Assembly: GCF_038502225.1 (NCBI RefSeq)
Contig: NC_091312.1
Location: 31,661,782-31,725,781 of the forward strand
Source of the DNA: Cherax quadricarinatus
Taxonomy: Eukaryota; Arthropoda; Malacostraca; Decapoda; Parastacidae
Direction: 5' to 3'
Length of the DNA: 64,000 bases
Shown: positions 56,949 through 64,000 of the stretch, in pieces
How the letters are laid out: every line of letters begins with the position of its first letter
Numbering within the stretch: position 1 is the stretch's first letter
Notes under the pieces: model-generated
What the model was told of the DNA's origin: nothing
The model's input: the letters and a program-made list of their open reading frames with translations, nothing else
Database searches by the model: none
Program-made: the position numbers and the translations under genes

Positions 56949-57756
56949 CTGCACAAGAACAAATAAGACAAAAATAATGAATAATAAAAATGATACAAAA
57001 TGCTAAAATTGAAATAAAAGAGATGCAACTAATTCTGCAGAAGTAATAAAAAAAATGTCTAAGATACACTGCAAGAGGAAGAACAACTCAATGTAAAGGA
57101 CTGTTGGCCAAGATAAAAAAATACATTGAAATTTACAAGTAAAAATATTACTGGAGACTGAATTAAATGCAAAATGAGCTGTCTGTACTCTTGCTAATAA
57201 AGAAATTAACTAATAAAACTGTAAATCAATATAAAAAGTATAAAATAAGATCACGAAATTGTATGCAACGAGAGATAACTGGGAAATTTAAATATTTTCT
57301 AAGAATGCATAAACAAAATTAAAATATAATGCAAAGACAACATGAGGAAAAAATAATAAAATGAAAAACAAGACACTCAAACAATAATGAACTGAGAATA
57401 ATAATGTATAAAAATATCAATAAAAGAAAATAATTCACTGTAGAACAAGTGCAACAAAATAATTCACTGCAGAACAAGTGCAACAAAATAAGGTGTAGAA
57501 ATAATTAATGCAGTAATAAAAGTTACACTGGGAAAATGTAGGTTAAATAATAAAAAAAAAATATGAAGAAAGACTGATTGAACACTTTAACTCTTAATTG
57601 TAAATTAGACAAAACAATTTACTCAAACAGAGTAAAGAAAACACTTTATGTTAAAAAAAGAAATTGAAATTACACTAAGAATGAACTTGTTCAAAGAAAT
57701 ATGAAAAATATGAATAAAAATAAAACAAGAAACAAAACTGGAAGTGTAATACTTAC
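56949..57756 (-). other. Possible intron in the gypsy leader
   Basis: On the minus strand a strong donor-like GTAAGT sits at 57756-57751. A strong acceptor-like T-rich tract ending TTGTTCTTGTGCAG stops at 56949, just 13 nt upstream of the gag ATG. The enclosed 808 nt is A/T-rich with no reading frame. The donor is duplicated in a 25-bp tandem repeat (second GTAAGT at 57781-57776). Splicing would shorten the 2.2-kb leader. This is inference from splice-site appearance only. Confidence 0.35.
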
Positions 57757-59141
57757 AAGTGGCGGGGCGCACAACACTTACAAGTGGCGGGGCGCACACA
57801 ACAAGGATTGTATATTATTTATCAATGTTCTTACAACAATATCTTGCTGTGACTGATACGACAAAAATTGCTTGCAAAAATAATGGTACACAAGTCTGCG
57901 AAAAGATCAAGGAAATGAGACACTGCTGGCATACGAAAAAAAAGGTACACATAGAAATAAATGGATAATTTAGTATACTGGGGTGAAACTACAATAATGA
58001 CAAATACTGGAGAATACAATGCTGAAAGAATACAAGATAAAAATGAATTACTTCACACAGAGTGACTGACTGGTACACGACACAATAATACTTACTACAG
58101 ACAGAGAGTAGCATAAAAAAAACACAGATAAAAAGTATGAGATGAGCGATGACACTGAAAATATAATGTAAAAAAATAATGAGTCAAAGAAACACTGAGT
58201 CTACACTAAAAACACAAGGTTTAGAGTACACAAGAAATTCACTATTAATTTCTCACACACGCAAATGTCTTTAAATGCAGGAAAATGTCTCTAAACAGAA
58301 AATTATCACTGAAGTCTGGAGTAGTAGACGGGATGACGAGTGATGAAGGGAAGACGTCCTGTGTGGGTGATGACGCCTCCTACACTCACACTGTTGTCGA
58401 AGAAATACGCTTTCTAGGTGAACTCACATAACTGGCTTTATCGTTGGTGCCAGCTACAATCTCTTGACCAATTATGTGAGCCAAAACAGTACTAGGACCC
58501 GGTACAAGGGTGGAAAAAACCCACAGGTAGATGAGTGAAAAGTGGGTGAGTGGGTGGCAGATGGTGGTGGTGGGAGCATGGCTTTCGCTGGCGCTCACTG
58601 GCGCGCACTCCACTCACTACCCACGAAGGTGGCTTAATTAACTAAGCCACAATATGCCACAGGGATGGTGAAGACCACTCTAGCATCCATCTGGCATCCA
58701 ATTGGGAGCACAAAGCGATATATGAGACAATACTTCAGAGGAACTTGCGTGGCTTACTTCTCTCGCTCAGCTGGGTTAGAAGCTGGGTTGGCTGACTGGC
58801 TTAACCCACGTGTAATGATGCACACAGCATGAAGGAGCAGGTGGATGACAGGAGACAGGCTGGATGGTAGGCTGAGGCAGGCTGACTAGCATTCACTTCC
58901 ACAGTCTGGCTTAGTGACTGGTTTAATTTCAAAATCCGGGTCAACCCCTCGGAGATTGAAGCAATTAGCACATGAACTAAGCCAGGAAGCTTGAAAAACG
59001 GCTGCAACAGGCTTGCAGGCTGGAGCAACACAGGGTGGAGAGTGAGGGTAGCTTCTAGCTGGAGGTGGCACAGTTCACCTCTGACCTGCCGGGACCCCAC
59101 AGTCTTCTAACGTCTGAAATACCCTTAAATCCACGCCCACA
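57757..59141 (-). other. Gypsy 5' leader
   Basis: Non-coding between the PBS-like site and the putative intron. It contains a 75-codon minus-strand frame (58386-58613) that may be an upstream ORF but has no recognised domain. A 25-bp direct duplication (ACTTACAAGTGGCGGGGCGC and its copy) lies at 57751-57800. Confidence 0.55.
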
Positions 59142-59154
59142 CTGCTGTCACCAA
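59142..59154 (-). promoter_or_regulatory. Primer-binding-site-like sequence
   Basis: Minus strand TTGGTGACAGCAG begins three bases after the 5' LTR end (CATGACA). TGG at the start complements a tRNA 3' CCA. I do not assign the tRNA. Confidence 0.6.
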
Positions 59155-59156
59155 TT

Positions 59157-59450
59157 TGTCATGTGGGTTTCGATAACGTGGATGGGGTAAAAATACTCAC
59201 GTAGGCTGGTTTGTATGTATAATATATAATGGGAAGTATGGGAAGCGCCAACAGCCGACCTGCCTCTCTCTGCTCCCTATCTTCGACTGACTCACAAGTG
59301 CCTACAGGGTGAGGGGTGTTTGAAATCCTGCTATGGTCAGCAGCAATATGAATAACAGTCAGTGATTTCTCGCAGACGATTGGAAGTGAGTCATCTACTG
59401 GTACACTGGTTACTGGTAACTGGTTACTAGGAACTGGTACTCTTCTGAGA
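59157..59450 (-). repeat. 5' LTR of gypsy element (right on plus strand)
   Basis: 294 bp aligned to 50767-51060. It ends TTCTGAGA at its outer edge and then runs directly into GGGATGCCAAG of the LINE target, lacking the last 11 bases of the other LTR. Divergence of about 3% dates the insertion as not brand-new. Confidence 0.88.
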
Positions 59451-60088
59451 GGGATGCCAAGTCCATGATGACACTCTTCAGGTCTCTTGTTCTATCTAAG
59501 CTGGAATAATGCTGCACACTAACAGCACCTTTCAAGGCAGGTGAAATTGCTGACCTAGAAAATGTACAGAGAACCTTCACAGCGCGCATAACGGAGTTAA
59601 AACACCTCAATTACTGGGAGCGCTTAAAGCTCCTGAACCTGTATTCCCTGGAATGCAGGTGGGAGAGATACATGATTATTTACACCTGGAAAATCCTAGA
59701 GGGACTAGTACCGAACTTGCACACGAAAATCACTCTCTATGAAAGCAAAAGACTTGGCAGACGATGCAACATCCCCCCACTGAAAAGCAGGGGTGTCACT
59801 AGCACGTTAAGAGACAATACAATAAGAGTCAGGGGCCCGAGACTGTTCAACTGCCTCCCAGCATACATAATGGGGATTACCAATAGACCCCTGGCAGTCT
59901 TCAAGCAGGCACTGGACAAGCACCTAAAGTCGGTACCTGACCAGCCGGGCTGTGGCTCGTACGTTGGTTTGCATGCAGCCAGCAGTAACAGCTTGGTTGA
60001 TCAGGCTCTGATCCACCAGGAGGCCTGGTCACAGACCGGGTCGCGGGGACGTTGACCCCTGGAACTCTTTCCAGGTAAACTCCAGGAG
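59451..60088 (+). pseudogene. LINE family E ORF2 C-terminus and 3' end, plus copy
   Basis: Continues the plus copy after the gypsy element: KSMMTLFRSLVLSKLE, stop, CCTLTAPFKAGEIADLENVQ, YMIIYTWKILEGLVPNLHTK, RLFNCLPAYIMGITNRPLAV, DKHLKSVPDQPGCGSY. The frame from 59672 is open for 127 codons to a TGA at 60053-60055. The terminal repeats CCAGGTAAACTCCAGG follow. One TAA early in the segment is the only clear lesion. Confidence 0.87.
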
Positions 60089-61000
60089 GTAAATTGGGGG
60101 GGGGTAGTTGAACTACCCAGAAATATTTGTTATTGAATGTGCTTAATTAATGTGCATATTGGCATGGGGATGCGACGAGGCTTAATAAATTGATTCGGTA
60201 TTTTTATAATCTTATGTAAGTTAATGGGCATGTATGACACTGATATAATTCCTGTGAATATAAACTTTCATAAGTTATGTGATATTAAGTATCAACTTTT
60301 GTACATATGTGTATATGTAATATGCGAGTCCATGACTATATCATGTGTAATGTTCTCATGGATGACGACATTCATAATTATATAAATGGTTTTTAGTTAT
60401 AGTCATAATACTAAGTTCCATCTTATGTTCTTTTTTCTAAATATTATTTGTCATGTTGGGATCATCTATGTTTCTTATACTAAAGAGGATTTTTTTTATT
60501 GTCATCAAGATACTATGTTCAAGGTTTAAATTATGTTGGTTATTCGTTCCTGTGTTCACTGAACAATGGTATGATCTGGGGTGGCGGGGGGGGGGGGGTT
60601 GTGCTGCTCAAATATATTTTATTACATGTACTTAATTAATAGTGTATATTGCTGATAGGAAGGGGTAATTGAGAATTGTTTTTAATTAGTATTACTTGCA
60701 GTTTTTCCTTTGTACTTGTATAAAGACATTTTACAGCTATCAGGTGTGTGCAGTGTACTAGGTGACATATTACTGTAACTTGAAATGATTTGATTAATGT
60801 TGGGTATAATATTGTGTAATGTTGTTTTTCACACACGTGTTGGGGGTTGTACTGAGTCATGTGAAGAGGAATGTTTCTAAAGGCAATGTAACACCTGCAG
60901 TGTTTTGATTATGAGGACATAATTGTTTTTGTATGTGAAATATCTGACACTGTATAATTTTATTTATTTATTGTAATGTGTGTTTTAAATGAAAAAAAAA
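60089..61000 (+). other. 3' UTR of Tx1 copy 3, second part, with poly(A)
   Basis: Non-coding. 60185-60575 repeats 37370-37760 at about 80%. A partial third unit may start near 60600 (ATGTACTTAATTAATAGTGT beside ATGTGCTTAATTAATGTGCA). It ends TTTTAAATG then A9 at 60992-61000, the family tail, directly before the 3' TSD. Confidence 0.75.
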
Positions 61001-61011
61001 TGCAGTGGTTT
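61001..61011. repeat. 3' TSD of Tx1 copy 3
   Basis: TGCAGTGGTTT, exact match to 25269-25279. Confidence 0.85.
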
Positions 61012-62979
61012 GTGCCTGGGGGGGGGGATGTGGACGGTCCTCACAGGGCGCCTACCTGACTAATAACCCAACATCTCTTTCGGCATATGTGATGGAGATA
61101 TTTCCCTTTTCATCTAAATTTACTGGCACAACCAATATCCCAGAACGAATTATGGAAATGAATTGCAGAATGTGAAAATACTTTAAATGGTTTTTACTTT
61201 ATGATTTATGTGACATGAGCGTGAAGGAGTGACGACAGTAGCAGTAATTATGTAATATAAAATATTAGTGATTGTGTTAGTAAAACAAAAAATAAAAACA
61301 ATCCTTTCCTCTCCCACTCTGTTTCTTCATTCTCCATCTCTTTCTCTCCCACTTCATCTCTCTTCCCACCCCTCCATCTCTCCCCACTCCTCCCTCTCTC
61401 CCCCTTCCATCCCTTCCCCTCTCCATCTTTCCCTTTCTTCTGTCCCTCCACGTCCATGTAACTCTGGCTCTGTTAGAAACAAACTCTTCAAGTTGCCCTG
61501 GTTGTTGTACCTTCAGAGCATTACTTGACGATGTCCTCATTGTCTTACTGAAATCTACCAGCTCAGGCAGACACATTTCATCACTATGAACCCCATTCTG
61601 CGTGACGGAACATGAGAGGGAAATATAGCTCTTGTTCCCACTATGTAACTTGCCATATAGATTATAGATGATGGTAGTAGCACACTGATGATGCATCCAA
61701 TTTTGCTAAAAATCTGCAGGTTTGGGGCTCGTGCTGTAGGGAGTGCAGGTGTGGAGCTCATGCTGTGGGGAGTGCAGGTGTGGGGCTCGTGCTGTGGGGA
61801 GTGCAGGTGTGGGGCTCGTTCTGTGGGGAGTGCATGTGAACCAAGATTAATTGGTATTATGGTAGCGGGGTTCAATGATACGTCTTCGGAGGCTTCTTAC
61901 TTTATTGTTAAGTCGTGATGGATACACAGGCTTGTGTGTTGTGCCCATGGCCCGGGAGGGCCATCCCACGAGAGAGAGCTAGGAGTAGGCCTTGTGTCTT
62001 CCTGCTAGGCCACTGTGAGAGTGAGAGAGTATGGGACCAGCTTCCCACAGACCTGGACAGAGGGCAGCACCTGAGTGGCGCGAAATATGAACTAAGCTGG
62101 CAGACAGCATGGGCTGTCTTTGCAGACAGTACATGCTGTCTACATACGCTCCGCCACCTGCCATATGGTCATCCCGACCATGTCTGGCGGTAAAAAAAAC
62201 TCGGTCTCTCTCTCGTAGGAACAGGGCACAGAACACAAAATAAAAACATATATATGCATATGGACATGGAAAAAAAAAAACTTCCTACAGGGAGGGAAGA
62301 AAAAAACATGTACGGTGTGCTAAACATTGTGGTCATAGGCAGTGAGCATCGAAGGGCATCACTGCACGCGTTCCTGCGTCTGGATAGATACTGCAACACA
62401 GGAGACATTGCTGCGGCTGAGCTGTAAAGTAACAGGTTACGGTCTCTGGAACGGTGAAGCAGTGATCATAGGAGTTGCTGCAGGTTTTCACTCAACCTGG
62501 GGCAGGACATGCTGGTGCCCTCGAGTGAGGCATCGACAAAACTCGGCAACTGGGCAGGACTTATGGCAAGCGACTCAGGAGGACACTTTTTGACTGGTAC
62601 TGTCACTGGGCTGTCACTGCCAGCGAGCGTGGAGCAAGTTGTGGCAGAGACGACTGGGCGAAATATATGGGAGCCGTAACATCATACACCAGACTGCAGT
62701 GAGAAAGCTAGCAGTCAAAGTGACATCATCTTCGTGCAGGCTGCTCACTGAAGCTTGTGACACGAGGCTGACACAGCGCCTGCCCACAGGGCTAACTGTG
62801 GCTTGACGAGTGTCATTCCCTCGGCAATTGGAGTTATAGCAGAGGTTAGTCTAAGCATCCCCAGACTTGTTTCTCTACATATAACTGCACTCTGAAGGTC
62901 TGGAGGTGAAGTGAAACAAATCTCTATGGGAATCGTAGCAGGTACGATTCTGCAGAACATCTATGAGTGACGAGCATAA
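61012..62979. other. Far flank of Tx1 copy 3; simple repeats, no recognised gene
   Basis: Continues the DNA of 24775-25268. It holds a G run (61019-61027), a pyrimidine-rich CTCTCCC tract (61300-61450), and a 29-bp minisatellite (about 61725-61840). A GA-rich and A-rich stretch (62195-62310) contains AAAAAAAAAAA at 62270. Frames of 60-139 codons occur, but those over the CT tract are low complexity and none carries a motif I recognise. Confidence 0.5.
61725..61840 (+). repeat. 29-bp minisatellite, about four units
   Basis: Units of GTGTGGGGCTCGTGCTGTGG followed by GGAGTGCAG, starting at 61749, 61778 and 61807 with a partial earlier unit. A few substitutions occur between units. Confidence 0.9.
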
Positions 62980-63305
62980 TGTCATGGGGGTTCGGAAGGA
63001 GATATGATGGTTGAAGGTAAGCACACTTGTTGGATGGTAACGCTATGTATTATCAGACTGTGGTAAGAGATGGGGGCCCAGCCTGCCGTGTTACTGCCTG
63101 CTTGTATGTCTAAGCGTGGAGTGAGGACGAGGCAGAGCGACCCACTCACTCATGCTGCATCCCGTGATGTCATACAGTCACTCGGTCTAATAGGGATCTT
63201 CTATATAAACACATGGATGGTACTATGATACTCAGCTAATCTATACATACAACACATGTAAAGGAGGATCAGCAACTATGCTGACAGCTCAGTCATGTTA
63301 CGACA
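62980..63305 (-). repeat. 3' LTR of a second gypsy element
   Basis: Begins TGTCATGGGGGTTCGG and ends TTACGACA on plus, giving the same TGTC...GACA terminal pattern as the first gypsy LTR, about 326 bp. The interior is largely diverged from the first LTR. The matching partner LTR lies outside the window. Boundaries are inferred from these terminal words and from the position of the pol end. Confidence 0.6.
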
Positions 63306-63737
63306 TACACTGCTATAGGCTGAACAGGCAGGTGGTTCTGGGCTGATTCTATACAATTACAAATTCATATGTAACTTAGAACTAATGGATGGTATCATAA
63401 TGGATGTTAACATAATGAGTTTTAACGTAATGGGTGTTAAGGTAATCACTTTTAACGTAATGAGTTTCATTGTAATGCATTACGACTTATAAGAACAAAT
63501 CATTGTACAATATGGGATGGAATTGATCGATCGATCTGTATTCATGCACTCTACGGATTCTGAGGAAGAATAAATACATATTTACAAAGTGAAAGTAATT
63601 AACAGCAAAATCTGGTGCATACAGATCAGAATTGCTAAATTCTCAGAATTCGGAGGGAACGTGAACATGAAAATTTCTTACAAACTGATCAGCTAATAAC
63701 AAGACACACAGTTGACGGTTTCATTCATCTCGGACAT

Positions 63738-64000
63738 CTAATTATACAGGCTGTTTACATTTAAACACAATTCTGCGAGGGTGAGGTTTGCATATGCAGA
63801 ATGGTTATCATCTCTGGGAGGATCGAATTCCTCTGCAATGGCTAACACATGCCTTGACTGAGGGAGATCTGAATGAGTATCTACAAAAGATACAGCTACA
63901 TGGACGATCTGAACGAGTATCTACAAAAGATACAGCTACATTCACTAGTGACTGTGGAATTACTAACTCTTCTGCTAGGAGTACTCAACTCGACTGTTCG
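63738..64000 (-). pseudogene. Gypsy pol remnant with about 1.2-kb internal deletion
   Basis: 63738-63890 encodes the C-terminal end of pol (LTLAELCLNVNSLYN, stop TAG at 63738-63740), matching 51519-51680 of the first element. From 63940 the sequence matches 52850-52922 (integrase zinc-region side). The intervening integrase core is therefore deleted. A 40-bp tandem duplication (63866-63905 and 63906-63945, unit starting GATCTGAA) lies at the deletion junction. Confidence 0.8.

Larger units (their letters stand above)
50767..59450 (-). mobile_element. Gypsy LTR retrotransposon inside LINE family E
   Basis: About 8.7 kb on the minus strand: 5' LTR (59157-59450), PBS-like site (59142-59154), long leader, gag (55740-56935), pol (51519-55766), a 450-bp 3' non-coding part and 3' LTR (50767-51071). 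TSD AGGGA or GGGA. Domain order PR-RT-RNaseH-IN identifies Metaviridae/gypsy, and no envelope gene is present. A purine-rich tract next to the 3' LTR is not obvious. The outer edge of the 5' LTR lacks 11 bp (GCTTGGCGACA) found in the 3' LTR. Confidence 0.9.
37776..60088 (+). mobile_element. CR1-like LINE family E, plus copy, split three times
   Basis: Own segments: 5' UTR about 37776-38436, 5' UTR and ORF1-EN 41516-44342, RT 49486-50766, and C-terminus plus tail 59451-60088. Their order is proven by comparison with the uninterrupted antisense copy (44343-49485), which reads across each break. Removing the passengers (family C, antisense E, gypsy) leaves about 5.2 kb. The 3' end has CCAGGTAAACT repeats instead of poly(A), as expected for CR1-type LINEs. 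The 5' limit is uncertain. Confidence 0.82.
25281..61000 (+). mobile_element. Tx1/L1-type LINE, copy 3, expanded to 35.7 kb by nested insertions
   Basis: The 5' end begins CATTGACCTCC, like copy 1. ORF1 is 25413-26650. ORF2 runs from 26638, is interrupted, and resumes at 37210 to its stop TAA at 37219-37221. The 3' UTR is in two pieces, 37222-about 37775 and about 60089-60990, ending TTTTAAATG then A9. Matching TSDs at 25269-25279 and 61001-61011 tie the ends together across 35.7 kb. Own sequence totals about 6 kb. Insertions inside are hAT-type (29260-29867), Tx1 copy 4 (30571-37198) and LINE family E with its own passengers (about 37776-60088). Confidence 0.88.
62980..64000 (-). mobile_element. 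Second gypsy element, internally deleted, runs off the window
   Basis: After the LTR, 63345-63735 is related to the 3' non-coding part of the first gypsy element (GGGCTGATTCTATACAAT, GATCGATCGATCTGTATTCA, ACGGATTCTGAGGAAG). It is followed by the pol C-terminus. It is a sister element, clearly diverged from the first. Confidence 0.8.

Noticed and set aside
58386..58613. 75-codon frame in the gypsy leader as an accessory or envelope gene
   Set aside because: No signal peptide, membrane segment or known motif; mentioned only as a possible upstream ORF.
37290..60575. A roughly 480-bp TSD created by LINE family E
   Set aside because: The two units look about 20% diverged, much more than the two family E copies from each other, so they pre-date the insertion.
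61277..61696. 139-codon Arg/Glu/Lys-rich minus-strand frame
   Set aside because: It arises from the CT-rich low-complexity tract and has no recognisable domain.

Overview
This is a window of animal nuclear DNA made almost entirely of transposable elements. I recognise no host protein-coding gene, tRNA or rRNA. Long (TA)n and (ATA)n tracts, several non-LTR retrotransposon (LINE) clades, a Penelope-like element, a gypsy LTR element and Tigger/hAT-type DNA transposon remnants all point to a large, repeat-rich invertebrate genome. Several repeat ends resemble, from memory, repeats common in decapod crustaceans such as crayfish. That is an inference, not something the sequence proves.

Layout. 1-3.6 kb: broken CR1-like LINE pieces in both orientations, two tiny SINE-end insertions with perfect target-site duplications (TSDs), and a Penelope-type terminal fragment with a hammerhead-like motif. 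3.6-9.2 kb: a complete Tx1/L1-type LINE (copy 1, minus) that split the CR1-like element, with an intact ORF1. 9.3-11.0 kb: Penelope-like reverse transcriptase (RT), an inverted terminal piece with a hammerhead-like motif, and a perfect-looking palindrome. 11.9-13.1 kb: a deleted Tigger/pogo-like transposon. 13.5-17.0 kb: an RTE-like LINE with an uninterrupted 968-codon frame, the best-preserved autonomous gene here. 17-18.4 kb: simple repeats. 18.7-24.6 kb: Tx1 copy 2 (minus), bracketed by a direct repeat of about 216 bp.

25.3-61.0 kb: Tx1 copy 3 (plus). The same 11-bp word (13 bp if flanking A residues are counted) flanks its 5' end at 25.27 kb and its poly(A) tail at 61.00 kb. Everything between is therefore one LINE of about 6 kb swollen to 35.7 kb by later insertions. 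These are a hAT-type element (29.26-29.87 kb), Tx1 copy 4 in antisense (30.57-37.20 kb, itself carrying a LINE 3' end), and a CR1-like 'family E' LINE (about 37.8-60.1 kb). Family E was in turn invaded by a CR1/L2-group 'family C' LINE (38.4-41.5 kb), an antisense copy of family E itself (44.3-49.5 kb) and a gypsy LTR retrotransposon (50.8-59.5 kb).

61.0-63.0 kb is the far flank of copy 3 and may be old single-copy DNA. 63.0-64.0 kb is the 3' LTR and pol end of a second, internally deleted gypsy relative that runs off the window.

How the parts work: the autonomous LINEs encode endonuclease plus RT (target-primed integration), the gypsy element encodes Gag-protease-RT-RNaseH-integrase, and the SINE, hAT and Tigger remnants depend on enzymes supplied elsewhere. 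Apart from the RTE-like ORF and copy 1 ORF1, all coding regions carry stops or frameshifts. The main interest is structural: the datable nesting, the exceptional 216-bp TSD, very short SINE insertions, ribozyme remnants and a possible intron in the gypsy leader. I found no convincing new host system.
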